Of a DNA stretch of 64,000 nt, positions 1 to 9,208 are shown piece by piece. The translations under genes and the position numbers were made by a program. A model generated the notes under the pieces. That model saw nothing but the letters and a program-made list of their open reading frames with translations. It was not told the DNA's origin and made no database searches. Numbering within the stretch: position 1 is the stretch's first letter; the number at the start of each line of letters is the position of its first letter. Source of the stretch: Rebecca billardiae RCC1528 (taxonomy: Eukaryota; Haptophyta); assembly GCA_965240325.2 (NCBI GenBank), contig OZ251226.1:248001-312000 (forward strand), given 5' to 3'.

Positions 1-57
1 CACCGCGGGCCCTGAACTACGTTCGTTCTACGGAAAAGGACCGCGGAACGCGGTCAT
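1..57 (+). repeat. Dispersed repeat family A (GAA-loop hairpin end), copy 1
   Basis: A roughly 57-bp sequence starts with CACCGCGGGCCC and ends with the hairpin GACCGCGGAACGCGGTC followed by AT. Very similar copies lie at 14866-14920, 58868-58922, 60325-60383 and, inverted, 62008-62074. The 60325 and 62008 copies form the inner ends of the two arms of the 59-63.5 kb composite element. This suggests the motif is a transposable-element end, here seen alone. Confidence 0.75.
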
Positions 58-135
58 TTATTGAATAAGACGACTAGTTACACAGCAGGGTAAGGTTTTA
101 TTACAGTATATATAATGGCTGCGTCCACGCGTCCG

Positions 136-388
136 TGAGATATAGATATAGATATAGATATAGATATAGATATAGATATAGATATAGATATAGATATAGA
201 TATAGATATAGATATATAGCTAGATATATATCTATATAGATCGATAGATAGTGGTTTGAGGTTGGGTGAGCCCGTGAGCCGGGTGGTGGTTGCAGGTTGG
301 TTGGGGGCTGGCCAGGGTAGGGCTGGAAGCTTCGGCCGCCACTCGCCAGTCTGATCACCCGGAGCCCGTTATACAGGGGAATTTATTT
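136..388. repeat. Hexanucleotide microsatellite followed by dispersed repeat family B (inverted)
   Basis: Positions about 136-212 are a nearly pure (AGATAT)n tract. About 244-388 is an inverted copy of family B, which elsewhere (31930-32046, 55734-55848) reads AAATTCCCCTTTATAACGGG, then a GGTGATCAGAC core, then a run of CCAACCAACCACC. Truncated copies lie at 7905-7960 and 32283-32306. No gene is seen here; a short Tyr/Leu-rich reading frame is just the translated microsatellite. Confidence 0.75.
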
Positions 389-596
389 AGATCGATAGAT
401 AGACGTGACGATTAAGCAGGCTTGAGCTGCGCCGACATGAGTCGTACCCGGCGGGACCGACGAGCTGTCGCCTAGAAGTAGAGTCTGTCGCTCACAATGT
501 CGGCCCTCGCCCGGGCCTCTGCCTCAGCAGCGGCACCGCGGGCAGTACGCGTCTACTACCCTGACGAGAGTCCGCCGCGCGTATAGCTAACGAGAG

Positions 597-612
597 CGGA
601 GAGAGAGAGAGA

Positions 613-672
<60 letters not shown>

Positions 673-689
673 CGAGAGAGAGAGATCTG

Positions 690-788
<99 letters not shown>

Positions 789-790
789 TA
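597..790. repeat. (GA)n then (GATA)n microsatellites
   Basis: Pure (GA)n at about 600-668 with a short interruption, then (GATA)n at about 690-786. The stretch from 389 to 1020 shows no convincing coding sequence besides these tracts. It lies just downstream of the triple-SAM gene on the minus strand. Confidence 0.9.
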
Positions 791-1020
791 GTCTTATAGA
801 ACCTTTGAGCGAAACCGATAGTATAGTCGCGTTGTAATCGCCACGTGCAGCATCGCTCGCGGCCGCATCATCGCTATCGTGGCCAAACCTGCCATGCGGC
901 GCAGCGGCGATCCGCGTCCGGCAGAGCAGCGAGCGGAGCGGCGGCCGCATGACACATTCACGCCGGGTGCTGCTGAGTAGCCGGCACCGCCGTGCCCGCC
1001 GCCCTCGCTGTGCCCACGCT

Positions 1021-2655
1021 CTAGCCCTCCCGCGCCGGCCCGTTGTCGCCCTCCTCGTCTGCTAGCATTTCCATCAGCTTCTCGAGCTCGCCCAGGTCGT
1101 CTGTGACGGCCGCCGAGCCGTCGGCCGCCAAGACTGTCCGGCCTGCGCCGCGGCCGGCCGACGGCTGCCCCCCCTGCTGCTCCGCAGCGAGCTTGGCCGC
1201 CGTGGCGACGTCGCCCTCGCCGCCGCCGCCCTCCGCCGCCGCCTCCTTGGACTTCGCCAGCGCGCTCCTGACCAGCTCCCCGAGGTCGATCTCCCGGACC
1301 GCGCCGTCCCCGCCGGCCGCGCCCGCCTGCTGCTGCAGGAACTGCTGCGCGCGCTGCACGTACTGCCCGAGGTCGAGCCCGCCCATGCCGGGCATGTCCG
1401 CCCCCGCGCCGCCCTCCGCGCCCTCGCGCTCTGCGCCGCGCGGCGCGCGGCGCACGCGCGCTGCGCGTGAGCCGCGCCGCGCCGCGCGCGGCCAAGCAGC
1501 CGGCCGACCGCCCGCGTGTGCCGTAGCGCGCGCACGGCACGCACGCACAGCGCGCGCGCGCGCAAGACGGCGCGCGGCGCGCACCCCGCTGGCAGAAGGA
1601 CGAGTCGAGCTCGCACAGCTTCAGCCGGTAGCGCTTGCGCAGGCCGATCTCGAGGATCCCGAGCTCCGCCTTCAGGTCCTCCTCCGCGATGTCCGGCAGC
1701 GTGAGCCCGTCCACCTCGTGCCTGGCGAACGCCTTCTTGTACTTGCCCAGCCCGATGCGGTCGAGCCAGCCGGCGACGTCGTCCGTCGACCACGCGGCGG
1801 CCTCGTCCTCGCGCTTCGGGTTGCGGCAGCCGGGCATGACGGCGCACAGCTTGCGCGCGAAGCGACGCCGCGGCCCGAGCCGCGAGACCCCGAGCCCCGC
1901 CTTCAGCTCGTCCTGCGGCGCGCAGCGCGGCGGTGCGGCGCGAGCGCGAGCGCAATCACTCGAGGGGCGCGGCCATGCGGCAGCGCGTCATGCGATGCAC
2001 GCCCCGCCCGGCTCCTCACGGCGGGCACGCTGCTCGGCGCGCGCCGTCACGCACCTCGTTCAGATCGAGCAGCGCCGGCCCGTCCACGGCGTTCGCCACG
2101 AACTTGGCGCGCACGTCGCCGAAGCCCTCCGCCTTGAGCCAGTCGCCCACCTCCTCGACGGAGAAGGCGCTCACGTTGATCTCGCCCGCCGGGGCGGAGA
2201 GGTCCGGGCGCTCGCAGTCGGGGAGGGCCTCGCACAGGAGCCGGCCGAACTGCTTGCGAGCACTGCAGCGCGCACCACAGCACACCGCGCGCGCGCACAC
2301 ACGCCGGCAAAGACTCAGCGAACCCGGGCGCGCACGCGCAGGCGCGCGGCGGCGGGGTACGGCGGCGCAGGCCTGCGGCGCACCCGACTTTCTTGACACC
2401 CAGCTCCTTCAGCTCCTCCTCGGTGATCTCGCGCAGCGCAGGCCCGTCGATCTCGTTCTTCGCGAACGCCTTCTTGAGATCAGCAAACCCGATCTCGTCG
2501 AGCCAGCCCGCAACGTCCTCGACCGAGCCGACGCCCACGTCTCGCGGCTGCTGCGTGCCGTCCGCGGCGACGGCGACCGACTCGCCGCGTCCGCCTACGG
2601 CGAGCGCGATCACCGCCGCGGCGCGTGCAAACTCAGTGACCGTCCCGCGCGGCAT
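1021..2655 (-). CDS. Protein with three SAM domains, four exons
   Basis: Exons are complement(1021..1430, 1585..1912, 2055..2262, 2384..2655), giving 405 residues. All junctions are GT-AG with phases 2, 0 and 1, and the joined frame stays open. Three sterile alpha motif domains follow one another: exon 1 (VEDVAGWLDEIGFADLKKAF), exon 2 into exon 3 (FSVEEVGDWLKAEGFGDV) and exon 3 (WSTDDVAGWLDRIGLGKYKK). The second SAM domain is split by the exon 2/3 intron and is restored exactly by splicing, which strongly supports the model. The last exon is Gly/Ala/Gln-rich with an acidic end. SAM domains self-associate or bind other proteins or RNA, so a scaffold role is likely but the partner is unknown. 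The start is the first ATG of the frame; the N-terminus has a short hydrophobic run (AAAVIALAVGG) that could be a weak targeting signal. Confidence 0.85.
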
Positions 2656-2889
2656 CCGTGCGCGCGGTCGTGTTCAATCACGATATCACGGCCGGCGGCG
2701 TCGGGACGCGCGGCAAAGCTCAAAGCGATGACGCTGCAGCGCCACTGCGCCAGCTGGAGCAGTGCAGCTGGGCAGCAGGGCTGCAGCGGGTCCGGCGCCC
2801 GCTGCCTGCGTCCGGCAGCGTCGCGGCCGCCGCTGCGCATGCGTGTACGCGCGGCCGACGGCGCTACGCAGCGTGGCACTGGGTGGGTG
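2656..2889. promoter_or_regulatory. Divergent intergenic spacer, likely shared promoter
   Basis: A 234-bp gap separates the start codons of the minus-strand SAM gene and the plus-strand P-loop gene. No TATA box is evident. It is inferred to hold both promoters because the genes are head to head. Confidence 0.4.
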
Positions 2890-3693
2890 ATGGCGCAGCG
2901 GCTGGCTGCTTGCGCCCGCCGTGCCCTCTCCACGGACGCGCGCCTTCCCTCGCCAAGGCACAACGCGCTCCAGTCGGTGTTCACCGTGGGCGTGCCGGGC
3001 GCTGGAAAAAGCTACGTGCTCGACCGTGTGTACGGCTGGTGGCGGGATCGCGTCCTGCTCGATCTCGACGACGAGATCAAAAGGCACGAGCTCTATGATC
3101 CGCTCGCGCCGCACCTCGTGTACGACAGCGCCGAGGCGTACGCGTGGGCGGACGCGCGCGTCGCGGCGCGCTTTACAAACGCGCTACGCGAGCGCGTGCC
3201 GCGCCGACTGCTCGTGATGGACGGGACGGGCACGAAGGTGTCCTCGCGGGTCGCGCGCATGAAGATGGCGCGCGCGGCCGGATACCACGTCAACATGCTC
3301 TATGTCCGCGTCTCGCTCGACACCGCCCTCGAGCGCAACCGGCAGCGCGCGCGCTCGGTCCCGGAGCGCGCCCTGGTCAATTACTTCCACAGGATCGACA
3401 GGGCGGTGCGCTGCGAGGCGAAGCACTGCGACCAGGTGCACACGGTGGACAACGACTACGAGCGCTCCGCCGACGTCACGCTCACGCTGCCCCACGAGCA
3501 CTCGAAGCTGGGCTGCGTCCTCTACCCCGCGCGCACCATCCCGCGCCCCGTCCTCGACGAGCCGCTCGACGGGCTGGAGGACGCGCCACTGCTGGCAGCG
3601 GCCGCGGGACCGACGCCGAAGCCGGTGGAGCGCGCGCGTGACGAGCGCGGCCGTGTCATCGTGCCCATCGGAATCGGCGGCGACACGGAATAG
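2890..3693 (+). CDS. P-loop kinase-like protein (AAA_33/zeta-type fold), probably mitochondrial
   Basis: A single-exon frame of 267 residues from ATG 2890. A Walker A motif GVPGAGKS sits near residue 36, followed by a LLDLDDEIKRHELYD segment typical of small P-loop kinases and then LLVMDGTGTK (Walker B-like beta strand) near residue 115. Later Arg-rich RNRQRARSVPERAL resembles the lid of nucleoside- or zeta-type kinases. The first 25 or so residues are Arg/Ala-rich without acids, which fits a mitochondrial transit peptide. The frame stays open upstream, but ATG 2890 gives the compact targeting leader. The substrate is unknown. I do not call it a toxin: the fold is shared by many harmless kinases and there is no antitoxin partner. 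Confidence 0.75.
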   Translation: MAQRLAACARRALSTDARLPSPRHNALQSVFTVGVPGAGKSYVLDRVYGWWRDRVLLDLDDEIKRHELYDPLAPHLVYDSAEAYAWADARVAARFTNALRERVPRRLLVMDGTGTKVSSRVARMKMARAAGYHVNMLYVRVSLDTALERNRQRARSVPERALVNYFHRIDRAVRCEAKHCDQVHTVDNDYERSADVTLTLPHEHSKLGCVLYPARTIPRPVLDEPLDGLEDAPLLAAAAGPTPKPVERARDERGRVIVPIGIGGDTE

Positions 3694-4145
3694 CGCTTCG
3701 CGACTACCGCTGATGTCCCGCCTGCCGAGCTGCGAGCACTACGGTCGTCTATCTACGGTCTACCGGGAGCAGCTTGTCAAGATAGACGCCTGTAGTGGGC
3801 CGCCTGTTGGAGCCCTGCATGGCTGCCTTCATATATATATATATATAGTGACAAAGTACGTAGCAGTGATGCTGCATTATAACAGCGCAGTAGTAGCGCA
3901 CGCGACGTCTCTCGTCTCTCTCTCTCTCTCTCTCATCGGACTCTCTCTGCTCTCTCTCTCTCTCGATCTCTCTCTCTCTCTACTCTCTGGCTGGCTCTCT
4001 CTCAATCACTCATGCAATCAGTCCACGACGACTCTGCTGTAGTCATATATGAGTCGTGTCGTCAGACTCACTCAGCTAGTCTCATCCAGCCGCCATCCGC
4101 TGAGCCTGAGGCAGACGACCAAGGATTCTGAGCGGGCTCACAGCC
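3694..4145. other. Intergenic with (TA)n and CT-rich tract
   Basis: Between convergent genes. It holds a short (AT)n at about 3832-3847 and a TC-rich microsatellite at about 3906-4000. Nothing coding is seen. Confidence 0.8.
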
Positions 4146-7100
4146 TCAGACCCGAGCCGCCCATGCGAGCACGTCCTCCGGCCGGAGGTGCACGCGGCCT
4201 GGGTTGGGCGTGCCATGCGCGTCCGCCGCTGCCAGGTCCGAGCTTTCCTCGAGCTCGATGACGGGCGCGCCGGCTGCGACCAGCTCATCCAGCACCGCGC
4301 GCCGGACCGCGCCGCGCTCGGCGGCCTCGCTCCGGCGCGAGGCTGTGCGCGTGCGCCGACCCCAGCCGGTGACGATGGCGACGGTGCGGACGGCAGCGGT
4401 GCGCGTGCCGCGCGGCTCTGCGCCGGTCTGGGCAGCCAGCCCGCCGTCGGGGGGCGCGGCGTCGGTGGCGTCGGGTGCGTCCCCGTCGGCGGCGGCAGCG
4501 GCCGCGCCGAGTTGCGGCGCGGGCAGCTGGTGCCCGCCGCACGCGCCCGCCGCGAGCTGCCGCCGCCACCAGCGCAGCGCGCCGATGGCGGCGCCCGCTG
4601 AGAGTGAGTGGAGATCGAGCACCAGATCCAGATCGAGCCCGAGATCGCCCACGCCCGCGCCACCGCCCTGCGCGGGCGTGGGCGCAGCTGCGGCGCCCGG
4701 CGGCGTGCGGGCGGCGGGCTCGCGCCCAGCCGGCTGCTGAGATACCGTGCCCGCTTGAGATACCGTGCCCGCTTCCGTGCCGTCCGCGCGCTGCGCCGGC
4801 GCCGCGGGCGCGCCGGCGGCGGGCAGCGCGTGCGCAAAGCCTGAGTACACGCCGGTCGCCACGGCGTGCTCGAAGACGCGATCGAGCACGTCGAGCGGGC
4901 GGCGCGCTCCCGCCGCCGCCGCCTCGTGCGCGTCGCCCTCCCCCGAGCCCGCGCCCGCGCGCGCGCCCGCGCGCCGCGCCGGCCGCCCGGCGCCGCCGAG
5001 CGCGCCCACGAGCTCCGCGCCCAGCGAAGCGTCGTTGCGCGCGCGCCACAGGGCCTCGCACAGCTGGTTGTAAGAGACGGCGTCCGGCCGCGGCGCGTGT
5101 CCGGCGCGCGCGGCGGCGAGCATGCGCGCGAACGTGCGCACGCCCGCGTGCCGCGCGCGCGCGCTCGCCCCGCGCGCCTGCGCGCCGAGCAGCGCGTTCC
5201 ACGCCGCCGCGGTCGGTCTGAGGCCCTCCCGTGAGACCATCCGATCGAAGAGCTCCTCCGCTCGGGCGCACGCGCCGCGCCCGCCGGCGCGGGCGCACGC
5301 GCTGATGGCGAGCGCGTACGTGTCCGCGTCGCGGCGCACGCCGTCGCCCTCCATCCGCAGGAACACCTTGAGCGCCGCCTCCCACTCCGCCGCGCGCTCG
5401 CACGCGCCGAGCGCCGCGTTGTACGTGATGGTTGCGCTCGCGCGCTCGGCGAGTGCGGGCGGCGGCGCGGCGCGCGCGGCCGCCTCGAGGCTCGAGCCGA
5501 GCTCGAGCGCGCTCGGCGCGTCGGCGGTGGCGAGGGGCTCGTCGAGCAGGCGCAGCGCGACGCGCCACTGCCCCGCGCGCGCGCACGCCGTCACCGCCGA
5601 GGTGAGCGTCTGCCAGTTGGGCGGCACGCCCGCGCCGCGCATCCTCGACAGCAGAGACAGCGCAAGCGACCAATCAGAAGCGGCCGCGGCCGCGCCCACT
5701 GCGGCGCCGTACGACTCGACGCCCGGGGCGAGGTCCTGCGCGCGGGAGGGGCGCGCGGAGGCGCGCTGCCGCCGGCGCGCGTGCCCGCCGCGCGCAGCCT
5801 CCGCCTCCGCCTCGGCGCTCGCGGCCGCGCGCCGCTCCGCGCCCGGAGCGGCGCCGCCTTGGGCCTCCGCGGCCGCGCGCGCGGCCGCCGCCTCCTGCGC
5901 GCTCAGAACGGCGAGGGCGGCGCCAACCTCGGCGGAGGCGGCGCACGCGCCGATCGCGCTCGAGAAGCTCGCGCCGGTGGGCCGCGGCGCGCGCAGGGCG
6001 GCCGAGTGCCGCCGCCGCGCCCGCTCGCCCACGGCCTCGGCCGCGCCCGCCGCTGCCGCGCTCGGCCGCGTCGCGCGCGCCGGCGCAGGCGCGCCGACAA
6101 GCCAGCAGCGCGCGCGCGCGATGGCCGCGACCGCGGCCGCGTCGACCTCGCGGACGGGGAGGTGCAGCCCGTCGGTTGCGCGCGCAGGCGCGCCCGCGCC
6201 GGCGTGCTGCATCTCGGCCCCGCCTCCGCCCGGCGCTCCCCCCGCCGCGAAAGGGCCCGTGCCTGCGAACGCCCCTGCCGCCAGCCGCAGGGGCAGCGCC
6301 TCAGCCGCGCGCATCGACTCCAGCAAGCGCACCGCCGCGCGCCATGCGCCCGCGTGCCCAAGCGCGGCGATGGCGAGGTTGCAGCTCGTGCTGTCGGGCT
6401 GCGGCCGCGCGGCCGAGGCCGAGGCCAGCTCGACCATCGCCCCGAAGAGGCTGAGCACATCGAGGGCGCCAGCCAACTTGCCGGAAGCGGCCGGCGCGCC
6501 GGCAGGGGCAGGCGACACCGCCGCGCGCGCCGCCGACGATGCGCCGTGTGCTGGCGCAGCGGAGGGCGCGCGCGCCGCCTCCGAGTCGTGGCCGTTACAG
6601 GCCATGAGCGCGCTCATCGCCGCGTTCCAGCCCACCGTGCCCGCGAGCTGCGTCACGCTCGGCCCGTCCGCCCCGCCGCGCGCGCCCGGCAGCGCGCGCG
6701 CCCCCAGCAGCGAGCTGAGAACGGCGGCGCGCGCGCGCGCACGCCCAAACGCACCGATCGCCGCAGAGCGCGTCCACGCGTCGGCTCGCACGCCGGATGC
6801 GCGCATGTGCGCGAGCACGCGGCGCACGTCCGCCGCGTCCGCGCACACGCCTAGCACCGCGCTCCACGGCTGCGCGTCGATGTGCTGCCCATCGGCGGCG
6901 GCGCTCGTGGCACCGCCCTGCCCCGCGCCCTCCTCGGCGCCGCGCCCGCTCGGCGCGCCGGCGCCATCCGAGCGGCCGCTCGCGCGGGCGCCTTCGACGT
7001 ACCAGTCGAGCGCGGTGATGGCGTCGTCGAGCTGGCCAGCGCGCGCGCACGCGCGCGCCGCGCACGTCGCGCACGCGCGGTTGAGCAGCAGGCCAGCCGC

Positions 7101-7526
7101 GCGCATGCGGTGCGCGTGGCCGAGAGCGCCGGCGGCGTCACCCGCCACCTCGCTCGCGCGGATCAGAGCTCCGTAGGTGGCCTCGCTCGGGCGCACGCCG
7201 GCGGCCAGCGCGGCGTCGGCGAGCGTGTGCGCGCGCTCACTCTGCCCCGCGGCGGCCAGCGCGCCGAGCGCCAGGTTGCACTCGTACGTGCTCGGCCGGC
7301 TGCCCTTGCCGAGCGCGGTGCGCACGAGCGCTTCGCACTCCTCCCACTCACCGCGCGCCTTGAGCGCGCCGAGCTCGGCCGCACGCGCGCTCGGGGTGTG
7401 CGCGCGCACGTCTGCGCAGCGCGGCGCCACGCGACGCACGCGCGCCGATGCTCGTGCCGTTGGGACCCGGCCGGGCGTGCCTGTGAGGGAGCAAGCCGCA
7501 AAGACGGCCACGAGGACCGCCGCCAT
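4146..7526 (-). CDS. PPR-SMR protein, probably organellar (plastid)
   Basis: One uninterrupted frame of 1126 residues from ATG 7526; the frame is open further upstream with other in-frame ATGs. The N-terminus MAAVLVAVFAACSLTGTPG looks like a signal peptide followed by an Arg/Ala-rich transit-like stretch, as in complex-plastid targeting. The body is many pentatricopeptide-like helical repeats with phrases such as TYGALIRASEVAGDAAGAL, SYGAAVGAAAAASDWSLAL, TYNAALGACERAAEWEAAL and AWNALLGAQARG. The C-terminus has SMR-domain hallmarks: LDLH near residue 985 and VAIVTGWGRRTR further on. PPR-SMR proteins bind organellar RNA, and the SMR part can be a nuclease or a binding module. Long Ala/Gly-rich inserts separate the repeats, as often happens in GC-rich algae. 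Family assignment is firm; compartment is inference. Confidence 0.88.
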   Translation of the reverse strand: MAAVLVAVFAACSLTGTPGRVPTARASARVRRVAPRCADVRAHTPSARAAELGALKARGEWEECEALVRTALGKGSRPSTYECNLALGALAAAGQSERAHTLADAALAAGVRPSEATYGALIRASEVAGDAAGALGHAHRMRAAGLLLNRACATCAARACARAGQLDDAITALDWYVEGARASGRSDGAGAPSGRGAEEGAGQGGATSAAADGQHIDAQPWSAVLGVCADAADVRRVLAHMRASGVRADAWTRSAAIGAFGRARARAAVLSSLLGARALPGARGGADGPSVTQLAGTVGWNAAMSALMACNGHDSEAARAPSAAPAHGASSAARAAVSPAPAGAPAASGKLAGALDVLSLFGAMVELASASAARPQPDSTSCNLAIAALGHAGAWRAAVRLLESMRAAEALPLRLAAGAFAGTGPFAAGGAPGGGGAEMQHAGAGAPARATDGLHLPVREVDAAAVAAIARARCWLVGAPAPARATRPSAAAAGAAEAVGERARRRHSAALRAPRPTGASFSSAIGACAASAEVGAALAVLSAQEAAAARAAAEAQGGAAPGAERRAAASAEAEAEAARGGHARRRQRASARPSRAQDLAPGVESYGAAVGAAAAASDWSLALSLLSRMRGAGVPPNWQTLTSAVTACARAGQWRVALRLLDEPLATADAPSALELGSSLEAAARAAPPPALAERASATITYNAALGACERAAEWEAALKVFLRMEGDGVRRDADTYALAISACARAGGRGACARAEELFDRMVSREGLRPTAAAWNALLGAQARGASARARHAGVRTFARMLAAARAGHAPRPDAVSYNQLCEALWRARNDASLGAELVGALGGAGRPARRAGARAGAGSGEGDAHEAAAAGARRPLDVLDRVFEHAVATGVYSGFAHALPAAGAPAAPAQRADGTEAGTVSQAGTVSQQPAGREPAARTPPGAAAAPTPAQGGGAGVGDLGLDLDLVLDLHSLSAGAAIGALRWWRRQLAAGACGGHQLPAPQLGAAAAAADGDAPDATDAAPPDGGLAAQTGAEPRGTRTAAVRTVAIVTGWGRRTRTASRRSEAAERGAVRRAVLDELVAAGAPVIELEESSDLAAADAHGTPNPGRVHLRPEDVLAWAARV

Positions 7527-8513
7527 CGTGGGCCCACGTCCTGCCGCTGCGGCCGCAAAGGCCAGCATCAAGCAAATAAAATCAGCAGAAGATCGAAGCA
7601 GCGAAAATGTTAAATGCATGACCCTCCCGCGGTGCCACTTGGCTGACGCTGTCTGTGTCACGTGCGACATACACTTTACTATGTTTTAATGTGCACACTT
7701 GGTTAAGGCGTGATTGACGCCATCCAACACTGCACTTAAAGACACCGCCAAAAAACAGACCGGCGCAGGCAGGTGAGGGGCCGCGCGCTGCCGCACCTCA
7801 GACGAGGCGGCCATTGCAGCAAGCGGCCGCCCCGCGCTCGGCCAGGCACGCGCTCGAGTTGACTAAGATCGAGTTAATTAACGTGCACACTTCTGACACT
7901 TCGGCCGCCGGTCTGATCACCCGAAGCCCGTTATAAATCAAGGGGAATTTATCACTTATTGGTTCTGTCCGGCGGGCGTGATTGACGCGGCCATCCAACA
8001 GGCTGAGGCCTGAGTCTGATGACACTGCACAAAGACACCAGACACACCAGTCACTATGGGGGTACACGATTCACGAAGCCCACTCACTCCACAGTGTCCA
8101 TCACAGTAACTAGCGCGCTGGGCCAAGCCCAAGTGGCAGTGCTGCGCTGGGCGGGCGGGGCCGCGCCCGGCAGAAATGGGCGAGTTACTATATATATAGC
8201 TATTATAAGGCCCGCATATATATATATATAATACATATAGAGGATTACTGAGTCCCCGTTATACTCGACTCTGTAGCCTCTGACGCGTCCCGCGTCGGTC
8301 AGTAGACAGTAGTCAGAGACAGGCTTCACATCGGAGTGACACTCCGCCACGCGGACGGCGCCAAAGGCGAATGCCGATCCGAATAATGATCATCTGGTGA
8401 CTGCGCAGCTCAGCAGTGGGCCAAATCAGACATCAGATCATCACACTGCTGATCATGCAGCGAACAAGAAACCAGGACCGCTTGCAAACAGTTCTAAGTA
8501 TTAGTAGTGGGAC
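7527..8513. other. Intergenic with dispersed repeats B and C
   Basis: Family C (GACCGGCGCAGGCAGGTGAG core plus a CGGCCATTGCAGCAAGCGGC block) occupies about 7706-7860. A truncated inverted family B lies at 7905-7960. A second copy of the GATTGACG...CCATCCAACA motif of family C lies at about 7976-8035. Short (TA)n runs occur at 8190-8235. No coding sequence is seen. Confidence 0.75.
7706..7860 (+). repeat. Dispersed repeat family C, copy 1
   Basis: About 150 bp shared with 15534-15666 (inverted), 54110-54215 and, partially, 54005-54040. The order is GATTGACGCCAT, AAAGACACCGCC, GACCGGCGCAGGCAGG, then the CGGCCGCCCCGCGCTCGG block. No coding potential; probably a non-autonomous element or a fragment. 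Confidence 0.75.
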
Positions 8514-9067
8514 TCAAGGTCTTCCCAAGTCGCCAGGCTGAGCGTACGAAGTGGTCTTCCCGCTTGCCGCGGCGTTGGTAATGTTCGACAGCTCCTTGTC
8601 AATGCATGCCATCGTTTTCAGCAGCTCTGCCTTGAGCTCACGCCTGCACTCGTCCGGTTTCTGCGGCGATCGCGCGCGCGCGTCACGTGTTGACGCTTGA
8701 GGCCAGCGTGAGGTCGCGGGGCGGCAAGGGGGGGGCGAGGGCAATCGCGGCGCACGGCGCGAGTGTACCTTGACCAGCATGAACACCTCTGACGGGTCGA
8801 CGAGCTCTCCAACGAGTTCACTGAGGTCCTGCAGCTGCCGTGCCTCGGGCGAGAAGGGCTTGAAGACACCCTTCCAATTCTGTCGAGCGCGGCGGAGGGC
8901 ACGCCAGCGCGTGTGATCAGCGTCGCCCTCGCACAGCACGCGTGGCGATCTGGCTGCGGGCGAGCGAGAGCGCCGGCGCGCACTGTCTCCTGACGCTGCC
9001 ATTGCCGGCGGATGTTCTTCTCCTTGGTCAGCAGCTCATCCCATATGATGGCCTCGCGCGTGTTCAT
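8514..9067 (-). CDS. Small three-exon protein of unknown function
   Basis: The likely model is complement(8514..8660, about 8930..8769, about 9067..8984). The last intron is well defined: FMLVK with donor GTACAC after 8769, acceptor CAG before KPDECRREL at 8660, phase 0. The first exon, MNTREAIIWDELLTKEKNIR, begins at ATG 9067, but its junction with exon 2 is ambiguous: either GTGCGC at 8983 joined to an acceptor near 8928, or GTCAGG a few bases earlier joined to a CAG near 8945. An alternative start in exon 2 is ATG 9002. The product is a charged, largely helical protein of about 125 residues with no recognised domain. It is head to head with the sulfotransferase-like gene. Confidence 0.5.
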
Positions 9068-9208
9068 CGCGCCGTCGGCGGCACGCCTGGAGTGCTCCTC
9101 TCGGGACCACCCTGGCCGTGGCCGTGGCCGGCTGAAACGGAAAAATGGCGGACGCGCCGGCAGTCCGGCAAGGGTTTACTGCATCAAAGTCCGTGGCGGC
9201 GCGAATCC
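9068..9208. promoter_or_regulatory. Divergent spacer, likely bidirectional promoter
   Basis: 141 bp separate ATG 9067 (minus) from ATG 9209 (plus). It contains alternating GGCCGTGGCC-type repeats. Promoter function is inferred from gene arrangement only. Confidence 0.35.

Noticed and set aside
136-212. Telomeric repeat
   Set aside because: The AGATAT hexamer is not a known telomere unit and is followed by unrelated repeats; a simple microsatellite explains it.
2890-3693. Zeta-type toxin gene
   Set aside because: The P-loop kinase fold is shared by many non-toxic kinases. There is no antitoxin partner, and the leader looks mitochondrial.
5122-7176. Long plus-strand open frame opposite the PPR-SMR gene
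   Set aside because: It is the antisense shadow of a GC-rich coding sequence; the minus strand has clear PPR and SMR motifs.
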